From Pseudoalteromonas sp. MM1 (GTDB lineage Bacteria; Pseudomonadota; Gammaproteobacteria; Enterobacterales; Alteromonadaceae): a stretch of DNA of 64,000 nt. The DNA is taken from the NCBI RefSeq assembly GCF_030296835.1, contig NZ_AP027922.1, positions 3,162,001-3,226,000 on the forward strand. Reading direction: 5' to 3'. The position numbers were made by a program, and so were the translations under genes. The notes below the pieces were generated by a model. That model had not been told where the DNA came from. It did not search any database and saw only the letters and a list, made by a program, of their open reading frames with translations. Shown piece by piece: positions 55,896-64,000 of this stretch (positions are counted from its first letter, which is position 1; each line of letters starts with the position of its first letter).

Positions 55896-56903
55896 TTATT
55901 CAGCCTTTTGTTCACGACCTAATAGAGCCATAGCAGCTTTTTTCATATCTTTATTTTCATAAAGTACTTGATATATTTGCTCAGTAATGGGCATTTCAAC
56001 ACCGGCGCGTTGTGCTAATAAATATACTTCTTTAGTATTTCTAAAGCCTTCAACAACTTGCCCGATAGACTCAATAGCAGCGTCTACCCCTTCCCCTTTA
56101 CCCAATGCCAAACCAAAGCGGCGATTGCGAGATTGGTTGTCGGTACAGGTTAATATTAAATCGCCAAGTCCGGCCATCCCCATAAAGGTTTCTTGCTTAG
56201 CCCCTAAAGCACAGCCTAAGCGTGTTAGCTCGGCCAAACCACGAGTAATAAGTGCAGTACGGGCATTAGCACCAAACCCCACCCCATCAGACATACCAGC
56301 ACCAATGGCTATTACATTTTTAACGGCACCACCTAACTGAATACCAATAAAGTCATCGTTGTTGTATACGCGGAACGAGCGCCCACAATGGAGTAAATCT
56401 GCAAGTTGCTGTGCAAACTCCGTTGAGGTAGAAGACACGGATATAGCGGTGGGTAAACCCATTGCCATTTCTTTTGCAAAGGTTGGGCCTGATAAAACCG
56501 CAAGCGGTATCTCATCACCCAGTTCTTGCAGTGCAACCTCTTGCAGCAAGCGCCCCGTATTTGGCTCAAGCCCTTTTGTTGCCCACGCCACTTGTGCACC
56601 TTCAACCAGCGCTGGTTTAATTTGCTGCAATGTATCGGCAAAGGCATGGCTTGGCACAACCACAAGTACAATAGCACTGCTGGCTACGGCTTGTTGTAAA
56701 TCGGCTTGTAATAATAGAGTGTCAGGGAATGGTACATCAGGAAGGTAACGTTGATTTTTCCGCTCAGCTGCAAGCGTGGCAACGTCGTCGCTATTGCGAC
56801 CCCAAAGTGTCACTTGGTGACCATTTCGGGCTAAGCAAATAGCAAGAGCGGTGCCATAAGACCCCGCTCCTAATACAGTAACAGCTGAAGTTGCTGTACT
56901 CAT
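55896..56903 (-). CDS. gpsA: Glycerol-3-phosphate dehydrogenase (NAD(P)+)
   Basis: A 335-residue enzyme that makes sn-glycerol 3-phosphate for phospholipid synthesis. Rossmann site [54 protein letters not shown] and [20 protein letters not shown] are present, with the catalytic Lys in [14 protein letters not shown]. It follows secB by three bases, an arrangement conserved in gammaproteobacteria. Confidence 0.97.
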   Translation of the reverse strand: MSTATSAVTVLGAGSYGTALAICLARNGHQVTLWGRNSDDVATLAAERKNQRYLPDVPFPDTLLLQADLQQAVASSAIVLVVVPSHAFADTLQQIKPALVEGAQVAWATKGLEPNTGRLLQEVALQELGDEIPLAVLSGPTFAKEMAMGLPTAISVSSTSTEFAQQLADLLHCGRSFRVYNNDDFIGIQLGGAVKNVIAIGAGMSDGVGFGANARTALITRGLAELTRLGCALGAKQETFMGMAGLGDLILTCTDNQSRNRRFGLALGKGEGVDAAIESIGQVVEGFRNTKEVYLLAQRAGVEMPITEQIYQVLYENKDMKKAAMALLGREQKAE

Positions 56904-56906
56904 AAG

Positions 56907-57392
56907 TTATGCGTCTGCTGAAACCTGCTCAGCTTGCGCAGTACGTTGTTGCATGTATTGTGCAAATAACGCATCAAAGTTCACTGGCGCAAGGTTAAGC
57001 TGTGGGAAAGTACCACGGTTAACAAGATTAGATACGGCTTCACGCGCATATGGGAATAACACGTTAGGGCAGTATGCACCTAGCATATGTGCTAGTTGTA
57101 CTTCTTCAAGCTCGCCAACAGTAAAAATACCGGCTTGTTGAATTTCGCATAAAAACGCAGTTTCTTCACCTATAGAGGCTGTAACAGTTAATGCTAAAAC
57201 AACTTCAAATACACCTTCGTCGAGCTTATTAGAGCGTGTGTCTAGGTCTAGTTTAACTTCTGGCGTCCATTCTTTTTGAAAAATCGCAGGCGAGTTAGGT
57301 GTTTCAAACGATACATCTTTAGTGTAAATACGTTGAATGGCAAATTGTGCGCCACCTTCTTGTGCTGCTGCGTTTTGATTTTCTTCGTTCAT
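56907..57392 (-). CDS. secB: Protein-export chaperone SecB
   Basis: A 161-residue cytoplasmic chaperone that keeps secretory proteins unfolded and hands them to Sec[39 protein letters not shown] and [20 protein letters not shown] are highly conserved SecB stretches. It lies between grxC and gpsA in one likely operon: rhodanese-grxC-secB-gpsA. Confidence 0.97.
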   Translation of the reverse strand: MNEENQNAAAQEGGAQFAIQRIYTKDVSFETPNSPAIFQKEWTPEVKLDLDTRSNKLDEGVFEVVLALTVTASIGEETAFLCEIQQAGIFTVGELEEVQLAHMLGAYCPNVLFPYAREAVSNLVNRGTFPQLNLAPVNFDALFAQYMQQRTAQAEQVSADA

Positions 57393-57426
57393 TGTGCTTC
57401 CTACGTGTTAGTTTTTATAATTAAAA

Positions 57427-57684
57427 TTAAGCATTTAGCTTAGCGTCAAGTTTACCTTGCGCTTCAATAGCCATCATGTCGTCGCAGCCACCGATATGTT
57501 CATCATTAATAAAAATTTGCGGTACTGTGCTTGCGCCACCTGCTTTAGTAATCATTTCGTCGCGAAGCTCGGGTTGTACACCAATATCAATATTTGTGTA
57601 CTCAACGCCTTTGCTGTTTAAAAGTGCAAGAGCACGTTGGCAAAATGGACAATACGCTTTGGTGTATAAAACAACATTACTCAT
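57427..57684 (-). CDS. grxC: Glutaredoxin 3
   Basis: An 85-residue dithiol glutaredoxin. The start is ATG 57684 (MSNVVLYTKAYCPFCQ); the longer open frame reaches into the rhodanese gene. The redox motif CPFC is near residue 12, and TVPQIFINDEHIGGCDDMMA carries the cis-Pro and glutathione-binding site. It reduces disulfides with glutathione. Operon with the rhodanese gene and secB, as in E. coli. Confidence 0.95.
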   Translation of the reverse strand: MSNVVLYTKAYCPFCQRALALLNSKGVEYTNIDIGVQPELRDEMITKAGGASTVPQIFINDEHIGGCDDMMAIEAQGKLDAKLNA

Positions 57685-57715
57685 AATAAATCCTCTATCG
57701 GTTCTACTAAACTGA

Positions 57716-58147
57716 TTAGCGACCTGTTGTAGTTGGAAGGCTGGCAGATTGCCACGACCCCATACCACCTGATAATACATAAACCGATTCAAAGCCTGCT
57801 TTATGCATTGCATTAGCAGTACCTTGTGCAGTCATGCCTGTGGCACATACTAGTATAATGGGTTTACTCTTGTGCTTTTCAAGGCTTGAAAAGTCAGATT
57901 GTTTTGCTTTTTCAGGGCTTAAGTGTTCAGCACCGGCAATACGCCCTGCGTTAAATTCTTTTTGAGCACGAATATCAACTACTTTGCCATCTTCACGGTT
58001 AATGAGAAGTGTTAATTGCTGTGGGTTTATTTCTCTCACTGCTGAAAACTTACTCTTTATCCAGCCGCTTACAATAAGAAATACAAGACCAACCCAAGCA
58101 AGGCTTAAAATAGGATGATTTGTAATAAATTCAATATATTGATCCAT
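57716..58147 (-). CDS. Membrane-anchored rhodanese-like protein (YibN type)
   Basis: A 143-residue protein with one N-terminal membrane helix (about residues 12-31) and a rhodanese domain whose loop is VCATGMTAQGTA (Cys near residue 114). KVVDIRAQKEFNAGRIAGAEH is a typical rhodanese stretch. It may transfer sulfur or phosphate; a recent view links YibN to membrane protein insertion, but that is not visible here. First gene of the run toward grxC-secB-gpsA, divergent from gpmI. Confidence 0.9.
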   Translation of the reverse strand: MDQYIEFITNHPILSLAWVGLVFLIVSGWIKSKFSAVREINPQQLTLLINREDGKVVDIRAQKEFNAGRIAGAEHLSPEKAKQSDFSSLEKHKSKPIILVCATGMTAQGTANAMHKAGFESVYVLSGGMGSWQSASLPTTTGR

Positions 58148-58415
58148 TCTACTTCCACTATGAAATTATGTTCTAAACCTAATATTCTAGGTATTTTGTA
58201 CTTTAGCCACGCAAGTATACCCAAACCAAGTTAAATTGCGAGTTTGCTGCGGTTTAAAAACACATAAAGCGCCCCATATTATAAAAGTAAGAGAAAAATT
58301 TAATATCTTGTTTTCAATGCTGATCCTGGCGTTAAAACACGGTATGCTAAAACTAACCAGATAACCTTTTCGGTGCACAGTGCCCATCAACAGGTGCTAA
58401 TTTTCAGGAGCTATT

Positions 58416-59960
58416 ATGACAGAGCATAAAAAACCACTGGTATTAATGATTTTAGACGGTTGGGGATACCGCGAAGATGAGCAAAGCAATGCAATTCTTG
58501 CTGCCAACACTCCCGTTTTAGATAACCTATGGGCAACCCGCCCACGCACATTAATTTCAGGCTCAGGTTTAGATGTGGGCTTACCTGAAGGGCAAATGGG
58601 TAACTCAGAAGTAGGCCATGTAAATTTAGGGGCCGGCCGAATTGTTTATCAAGACTTTACTCGCATTACTAAAGCAATTAACGATGGCGAATTTGACTCA
58701 ACCCCTGCACTTGTTGAAAACATCGATAAAGCAGTAGCAGCAGGTAAGGCTGTGCATATTATGGGTTTATTAAGCCCAGGCGGTGTTCACAGCCATGAAG
58801 ATCATATTGTTGCAAGTATTCAATTGGCTGCTAAGCGCGGTGCAAAAGAAGTGTATTTTCATGGCTTTTTAGATGGCCGCGATACACCACCGCGCAGTGC
58901 TAAAGCATCAATAGAGCGTATAGAAGCCTTATTTGCTGAGCTAAATTGTGGTCGCTTAGCGTCACTTGTAGGCCGTTATTACGCCATGGACAGAGACAAT
59001 CGTTGGAACCGTGTAGAAAAAGCCTACAATGTAATGACGCTAGGTGAAGGCGAGTTTAACTATGCTGATGGCGTATCGGCATTAGAAGCCGCTTATGAGC
59101 GCGACGAAAACGATGAGTTTGTAGCACCAACCACAATCACACCACAAGGTACTGAAGCTGCACAAATTAATGACGGTGACACCGTTATTTTTGCTAACTT
59201 TAGAGCCGACCGTGCCCGTGAAATAACCCGCGCCTTTGTAGAGCCAGAGTTTGATGGTTTCACCAAGAAAAAATCACCTCAGCTAAGCGCATTTGTAATG
59301 ATGACAGAATATGCAGCTGATATTGATGCCCCAGTCGCATTTGGCCCTACCCCACTGGTGAACGTATTAGGTGAATGGCTTGAAAAGAACGGCAAAACAC
59401 AACTGCGTATTTCTGAAACAGAAAAATACGCCCATGTTACGTTTTTCTTTAGTGGCGGACGCGAAGATGAATTTGAAGGTGAATCTCGTGAGTTAATTCC
59501 TTCGCCACAGGTTGCAACTTACGACTTACAACCAGAAATGAATTCAGAAATGCTGACCGATAAACTTATTGAAGCTATTAAAAGCGGTAAGTTTGATGCC
59601 ATTATTTGTAATTACCCAAATGGTGACATGGTAGGTCACTCTGGTGTATTTGAAGCTGCAGTTAAAGCTTGTGAAGCTGTTGATGCGTGTATAGGTCGAG
59701 TAGTAGAAGCGCTAGCTGAGTATGGCGGTGAAGCGCTTATCACAGCCGATCACGGGAATGCAGAGCAAATGGCCAATGCCACTACAGGTCAAGCACATAC
59801 AGCTCACACCAGCGAGCCAGTGCCATTTATTTATGTAGGGCGCGATGCAACTCCGAGCGAAGGTAAAGCACTAAGTGATGTAGCGCCTACAATGTTACAC
59901 CTTATGGGCATGGAGCAACCAAGCGAAATGACCGGCACGCCAATCATGACGTTGAAATAA
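58416..59960 (+). CDS. gpmI: Phosphoglycerate mutase, cofactor-independent
   Basis: A 514-residue manganese enzyme of glycolysis. [11 protein letters not shown] carries the first metal Asp, the phospho-Ser64 lies in [16 protein letters not shown], and [29 protein letters not shown] and [11 protein letters not shown] give the remaining metal and substrate residues. A strong AGGAG precedes ATG 58416. It heads the run gpmI-envC-ctp-deacetylase, conserved in gammaproteobacteria. Confidence 0.97.
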   Translation: MTEHKKPLVLMILDGWGYREDEQSNAILAANTPVLDNLWATRPRTLISGSGLDVGLPEGQMGNSEVGHVNLGAGRIVYQDFTRITKAINDGEFDSTPALVENIDKAVAAGKAVHIMGLLSPGGVHSHEDHIVASIQLAAKRGAKEVYFHGFLDGRDTPPRSAKASIERIEALFAELNCGRLASLVGRYYAMDRDNRWNRVEKAYNVMTLGEGEFNYADGVSALEAAYERDENDEFVAPTTITPQGTEAAQINDGDTVIFANFRADRAREITRAFVEPEFDGFTKKKSPQLSAFVMMTEYAADIDAPVAFGPTPLVNVLGEWLEKNGKTQLRISETEKYAHVTFFFSGGREDEFEGESRELIPSPQVATYDLQPEMNSEMLTDKLIEAIKSGKFDAIICNYPNGDMVGHSGVFEAAVKACEAVDACIGRVVEALAEYGGEALITADHGNAEQMANATTGQAHTAHTSEPVPFIYVGRDATPSEGKALSDVAPTMLHLMGMEQPSEMTGTPIMTLK

Positions 59961-59963
59961 CAC

Positions 59964-61103
59964 ATGAGCAAACCAGTAAATTGGTTTAGTGTTTATACAT
60001 TGGTATTGGCTTCGTTAGTGGTTGCACCTGCAACCGCTAACGAAAACCGCACTAAAAAAGACCTATCAGAAGTGCAATCTGCATTAGAGCAAAGCCAAGC
60101 AGAGTACAACGCACAACGAAAAAAAATTGCCGCACTGCAAAAAAACTTAAAAAAACACGAGCTAGAAATAGCTAAAAATGCCAAAGCCCTCAATATGGCT
60201 GAGCAATCAGTAACAGAAACCGAGCAAAAACAACAAGCACAACAACAAAAAGCACAGCAATTAAAAGCGCAACATGCAAAATTTCAAGCTGTTTTAGCGG
60301 CCCAGCTAAAAAGTGCTTACATGGCTGGGGGCGACGACTACCCCAAAATGTTGTTAAACCAGCAAGACACGGCTAAATTTGAGCGTACACTAAGCTATTA
60401 CAACTATTTAAATAAAGCACGCATAGAGCAAATTGAAGAACTTAAAGTACTGCAGCAGCAAATTGCAGATAACCAAGTCGCACTTGCCAAAACCAAACAA
60501 AAATTAGCCGCTTTATTCGAAGAACAAAAAAGACGCCAAAACGCGCTAGTAAATGCACAAAGTGAGCGCCAAACTAATCTTAAAAACTTACAAGCGCAGC
60601 TTAATAGTACTAAAAGCTCGATTAACTACTTAAAAGACAACGAGCAAACATTAATCACCACCATTGAAGAACTTGAACAAGAAAAAACTCAAAAAATTGA
60701 ATTACTCGGTCTTAATAAAAGTAAAGGCAAGCTTAATTGGCCCAGCAAAGGCAAGCTAAAACACACATTTGGTCAACGCAAACATGGCGGCATAGACTGG
60801 AAAGGCGTGTTAATTGGTGCTAAAGAAGGCACTAATGTGAACAGTATTAATAATGGCCAAGTTGTATTTGCAGATTGGCTTAAAGGCTTTGGCTGGGTTA
60901 TTGTAGTTGATCATGGTGAGGGCTTTATGAGCCTGTATGGGCATGCACAAACGCTATTAAAAGATGTGGGTGACATGGTTCGAGAAGGCGAAACGTTGGC
61001 ATTAGTAGGTCAAAGCGGCGGGCAGTCGAGTTCTGGTCTATACTTTGAAATACGCCACAAAGGACGCGCAGTAAATCCTGTTAAATGGTGCAGACGTATT
61101 TAA
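59964..61103 (+). CDS. envC: Murein hydrolase activator EnvC
   Basis: A 379-residue periplasmic protein with a signal peptide (about 1-25), a long coiled coil (about 30-245, rich in Q, K, A and L) and a C-terminal LytM/M23 domain (about 260-379). The M23 fold keeps HGGID, but the HxH of active peptidases reads LYFEIR, so the domain is degenerate. This fits EnvC, which does not cut murein but activates AmiA and AmiB at the septum. It follows gpmI by three bases. Confidence 0.93.
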   Translation: MSKPVNWFSVYTLVLASLVVAPATANENRTKKDLSEVQSALEQSQAEYNAQRKKIAALQKNLKKHELEIAKNAKALNMAEQSVTETEQKQQAQQQKAQQLKAQHAKFQAVLAAQLKSAYMAGGDDYPKMLLNQQDTAKFERTLSYYNYLNKARIEQIEELKVLQQQIADNQVALAKTKQKLAALFEEQKRRQNALVNAQSERQTNLKNLQAQLNSTKSSINYLKDNEQTLITTIEELEQEKTQKIELLGLNKSKGKLNWPSKGKLKHTFGQRKHGGIDWKGVLIGAKEGTNVNSINNGQVVFADWLKGFGWVIVVDHGEGFMSLYGHAQTLLKDVGDMVREGETLALVGQSGGQSSSGLYFEIRHKGRAVNPVKWCRRI

Positions 61104-61139
61104 GTGAATAAAACAGCTGCACCGCATTAGGAGCAGCTG

Positions 61140-62405
61140 ATGACTCAAAAAATACCACAAACACGCTCATTTCCCTCTTCTCGTACGCGCTATTCGTTTT
61201 TTTTGTGCGCACTTGTATGTATTGCTGCTTTTAGTTTTAGTAACTCGTTACTTGCCAGCTCAATTAAAGATCTTAAAAGTCAGCAGATATCTGAAATACT
61301 TTTTAATATTCAAGCCTATTATGTTGATGACTTATCAGTTACTAAAAATGCACAAAGTACCTTTAACAATCAGCAGGTAGAAATTTTACTCGACCAGCTC
61401 GACCCCTACTCGAAATACCTCAACGAAGATGAACTAGACGCCCTATTTAATAACACTAATGGTCATTACACTGGTGTGGGTATTGAAGTGAAAGACATTG
61501 AGAGCGAGATAACTATTATTGGTGTAGTTAAAAACTCCCCAGCACAAAAGGCTGGTATTTTAGCGGGTGATATTATTGTTAGTGTTAATAATACAAACAC
61601 GCAAACACATAGCTTAGAGCAAGTAGCCGCGTTGATAAAAGATACCCGCTTTAACACAGTACAGCTAACAATAAAGCGCATAGGGCAGCAGCAACCACTT
61701 AGCTTTTTGGTAAATCGCAAAGAAATAAATTTAGAAAGCGCCACAAGCCAATTACTCGACTCAGGCATGGGGTATTTAGCCATTAATACTTTTTCTAATC
61801 ACACCCTACATGAAGTGGCGCTGCAGGTAGCTGCACTTAAAAATGATTATCGCATGCCACTTAAAGGGTTAGTGATTGATTTACGTGACAACCCCGGTGG
61901 TACTTTACAAAGCGCAGTGGCGGTAGCGGATCTATTTTTACAAAGTGGCACTATAGTAACCACTAAAGGGCGCTACTACGACGCTAATCAAGCCTACTAC
62001 GCTAAACGAGGCGACATACTCAAAGGCATACCTATTGTGGTACTTATTAATGAAAATTCAGCCTCTGCGGCTGAAATACTCGCAGCCGCTTTAAAAGACA
62101 ATAAGCGCGCCACTGTGGTTGGTAACCAGTCTTATGGTAAAGGCTCGGTGCAATCTTTGATCCCACTTGGTGATGGTAATACAGCGCTAAAATTAACAAC
62201 TGCTAAGTACTTTACACCAGCAGGCGTATCGATTGAAGGCGTAGGAGTTACCCCTGATGTAGCAATTGCACAAGCAACCCTTCCACAATCAAATAAAGCC
62301 GTTATAATAAAAAATGAACAGAACAAAAATGCACCACAATTTGAACATGAAATACTAGGCGACTTGCAGTTAGTAAAAGCTAAGCAATTACTTAGCATGC
62401 AATAG
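61140..62405 (+). CDS. S41-family C-terminal processing protease
   Basis: A 421-residue periplasmic protease of the CtpA/Prc family. An N-terminal signal or anchor (about residues 20-40) precedes a PDZ domain (about 105-190) containing GIEVKDIESEITIIGVVKNS and AGILAGDIIVSVN. The catalytic Ser is in INENSASAAEILAAAL and the general base Lys in NQSYGKGSVQSLIPL. It probably trims misfolded or specific envelope proteins. It follows envC as in many gammaproteobacteria and may share in control of murein hydrolases. Confidence 0.93.
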   Translation: MTQKIPQTRSFPSSRTRYSFFLCALVCIAAFSFSNSLLASSIKDLKSQQISEILFNIQAYYVDDLSVTKNAQSTFNNQQVEILLDQLDPYSKYLNEDELDALFNNTNGHYTGVGIEVKDIESEITIIGVVKNSPAQKAGILAGDIIVSVNNTNTQTHSLEQVAALIKDTRFNTVQLTIKRIGQQQPLSFLVNRKEINLESATSQLLDSGMGYLAINTFSNHTLHEVALQVAALKNDYRMPLKGLVIDLRDNPGGTLQSAVAVADLFLQSGTIVTTKGRYYDANQAYYAKRGDILKGIPIVVLINENSASAAEILAAALKDNKRATVVGNQSYGKGSVQSLIPLGDGNTALKLTTAKYFTPAGVSIEGVGVTPDVAIAQATLPQSNKAVIIKNEQNKNAPQFEHEILGDLQLVKAKQLLSMQ

Positions 62406-62444
62406 TAAATCTCAATAAATAAAAAGATAATAAAAACTATAAAC

Positions 62445-63206
62445 GTGAAAATAACAAAATGGCTGTTGTTGGTTATTTGCTTTGTATCTAGCACTGCTTG
62501 GGCAAAGCAAATAGCCATCGTAATTGATGATATTGGCTATCATCAGCGAGATTTAGAATTTCTTACTTTACCAGGGCAATTGTCGTATTCAATTTTGCCC
62601 CACACACCCTACTCTCAAATTTTTGCCACGCTTGCCAGCCAAGCAAATAAAGAGCTTTTATTGCATGTGCCAATGCAGGCCTTAAACGGCAAAGCACTCG
62701 GGCCTGGTGGGCTTACTGTTGATATGGACAAAGAACAACTGCAAAAAACTTTAGGTACTGCACTGGCAAGTTTACCGCAAGTAAAAGGGGTTAATAACCA
62801 CATGGGGTCGGCACTCACCCAGCAAAGCCAAGCTATGAAGTGGACTATGGAAGTACTGAAAAAACGTAACTTATTTTTTTTAGATAGCCGGACTACCGAC
62901 TTAAGCCAAGCGCAAAATGCGGCAAATTTTATCGGGGTTGAAAATATTGGCCGCCATGTGTTTTTAGACAACATAACCACACATGAGCAGCTGCAGCAAA
63001 GGCTGGAGGAGCTAAAATATAAAGCGACTAAGCATCACTTTGCCATTGCGATTGCCCACCCCTACCCAGAAACCATCGACTTTTTACGCCAGGCACTGCC
63101 TAAGCTCACCGAGCAAGGTTTTGAATTAGTCCCGGTATCGCAATTAGTACATAAAAAGTATATACAATTAGCACAGGCGCAAGGAAAAGGGATCAACGCT
63201 AGGTAG
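62445..63206 (+). CDS. Divergent polysaccharide deacetylase family protein
   Basis: A 253-residue protein starting at GTG 62445, with a signal peptide ending SSTAWA near residue 20. IAIVIDDIGYHQRDLEFLTLPG, HTPYSQIF, LLHVPMQ, and VNNHMGSALT with RTTDLSQAQNAAN match the divergent polysaccharide deacetylase family (YibQ). Metal residues Asp, Asp and His of the NodB fold are partly kept (VIDDIG; VNNHMGS). The substrate is unknown. Last gene of the gpmI run; the deacetylase gene lies 39 bases after the protease gene. Confidence 0.9.
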   Translation: MKITKWLLLVICFVSSTAWAKQIAIVIDDIGYHQRDLEFLTLPGQLSYSILPHTPYSQIFATLASQANKELLLHVPMQALNGKALGPGGLTVDMDKEQLQKTLGTALASLPQVKGVNNHMGSALTQQSQAMKWTMEVLKKRNLFFLDSRTTDLSQAQNAANFIGVENIGRHVFLDNITTHEQLQQRLEELKYKATKHHFAIAIAHPYPETIDFLRQALPKLTEQGFELVPVSQLVHKKYIQLAQAQGKGINAR

Positions 63207-63295
63207 CTACGGGTGGCCTTTTAAGCGCATTTAAGTCATACAAGTAAGCTCGCAAAAGAAAAAACGTCGATCAAAATACTTACAGCCACAAAGCA

Positions 63296-63326
63296 AAAGC
63301 CCCGCATATTTATGCAGGGCTTTTAA
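63296..63326. terminator. Bidirectional terminator between the deacetylase gene and rpoH
   Basis: AAAAGCCC and GGGCTTTT pair, extended by CGCAT/ATGC, between the convergent genes. Confidence 0.88.
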
Positions 63327-63347
63327 AGTTTCAAATTTTTTGCGCTA

Positions 63348-64000
63348 TTAGCTCATAGCACTTTGCAGCTTTTTCATCGCTGTTTTTTCTAGCTGGCGAA
63401 CACGCTCAGCAGATACACTGTACTTTTCTGCAAGCTCTTGAAGTGTTGCTTTGTCATCAGACAACCAGCGCGCACTTACAATGTCTTGCGAGCGTTCATC
63501 TAGCGTTTTAAGTGCGCTAAATAAACGAGTATGTGACTGCTCTTGCCATTGTTGCTGCTCAATATCGTCAGCTAAATCGGCAGAGCCATCTGTTAAATAT
63601 TGTACTGGTGAATACGTACTTGTTGGCGCGTCGTCGTTATCGTCGCCCGTTAAGTCAAAGCCCATGTCTTGGCCGCTCATGCGCGATTCCATTTCACGAA
63701 CTTCTTTTTCACTCACACCTAGCTCATTCGCTACAGTGCTCACTTCTGCTTGGTTAAACCAACCTAAACGTTTTTTGTTTTTACGAAGATTAAAAAACAA
63801 TTTACGTTGCGCTTTAGTGGTCGCAACTTTTACGATGCGCCAGTTTTTAAGCACAAACTCATGAATTTCTGCTTTAATCCAATGAACAGCAAACGATACT
63901 AAGCGTACACCCACACTTGGGTCAAAGCGCTTAACGGCTTTCATCAGGCCTATATTGCCCTCTTGGATTAAATCGGCTTGTGGCAAACCATACCCCGAGT
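63348..64000 (-). CDS. rpoH: RNA polymerase sigma-32 factor, 3' part
   Basis: The frame stays open to the window edge, so the N-terminal part is missing; about 217 residues are seen. [20 protein letters not shown] and [21 protein letters not shown] belong to sigma region 2, followed by the RpoH box region [15 protein letters not shown]. The C-terminal region 4 has [12 protein letters not shown] and [19 protein letters not shown]. It directs transcription of heat-shock genes. Family match with RpoH, rather than RpoD or RpoS, rests on the RpoH box. Confidence 0.96.
   Translation of the reverse strand, partial: SGYGLPQADLIQEGNIGLMKAVKRFDPSVGVRLVSFAVHWIKAEIHEFVLKNWRIVKVATTKAQRKLFFNLRKNKKRLGWFNQAEVSTVANELGVSEKEVREMESRMSGQDMGFDLTGDDNDDAPTSTYSPVQYLTDGSADLADDIEQQQWQEQSHTRLFSALKTLDERSQDIVSARWLSDDKATLQELAEKYSVSAERVRQLEKTAMKKLQSAMS

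Noticed and set aside
60720..61103. Active LytM endopeptidase in EnvC
   Set aside because: The HxH motif is replaced by LYF, so the domain should be catalytically inactive, as in known EnvC proteins.

Overview
The window looks like a chromosomal segment of a marine gammaproteobacterium of the Alteromonadales, most likely Pseudoalteromonas. The pointers are low G+C (estimated by eye at about 40 percent), TonB-dependent receptors beside sugar and amino-acid transport genes, a secreted subtilase with two PPC domains, a DUF3718 protein, and the conserved order pdhR-aceE-aceF-lpd / ampE-ampD / nadC / pil genes / coaE / yacG. I see no tRNA, rRNA, insertion sequence, prophage or CRISPR array.

Region 1 (1-8.9 kb) is a catabolic locus: glycerate kinase (cut by the window edge), sodium:solute symporter, TonB-dependent receptor, and a divergent operon of a GH63/MGH1-type hydrolase, a PfkB sugar kinase and an AGE-family isomerase. 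These enzymes join into one pathway: a sugar-glycerate such as mannosylglycerate (digeneaside of red algae) is split into hexose and glycerate, mannose is isomerised to fructose, and both products are phosphorylated. Region 2 (8.9-14.5 kb) pairs an Lrp-type regulator with an NCS1 permease, a second TonB receptor and a DUF917 protein. The same 17-bp palindrome type lies upstream of the permease and of the receptor.

Region 3 (14.5-28 kb) holds a TPR protein, a YhiN-type flavoprotein, a secreted subtilase, a peroxiredoxin, a chemotaxis receptor, DUF3718, folA, obgE-rpmA-rplU, ispB, mdh and argR with an ARG box. Region 4 (28-34.4 kb) has a Dyp-type peroxidase homologue that lacks the usual distal Asp and Arg, an FbpABC-type ferric iron importer, an unannotated CsrB-type regulatory RNA with an upstream GacA/UvrY box, a DTW-domain protein and a tandem array of 27 heptamers.

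Region 5 (34.4-50.5 kb) is the pyruvate dehydrogenase operon with pdhR, three 99-bp tandem repeats, ampE-ampD, nadC, and type IV pilus genes in the unusual order pilA-pilC-pilD-coaE-pilB-yacG. Region 6 (50.5-64 kb) is the Cpx envelope stress system (spy/cpxP-like gene divergent from cpxRA, with phased CpxR-like repeats), an alpha/beta hydrolase, fieF, trmL, a structured intergenic element, gpsA-secB-grxC-rhodanese, gpmI-envC-ctp-deacetylase, and the 3' part of rpoH.

Most of the window is housekeeping DNA. The points most worth following are the sugar-glycerate locus, the CsrB RNA, the distal-site-deficient Dyp protein, the shared operator of the Lrp/NCS1/TonB/DUF917 locus, and the intergenic repeats.
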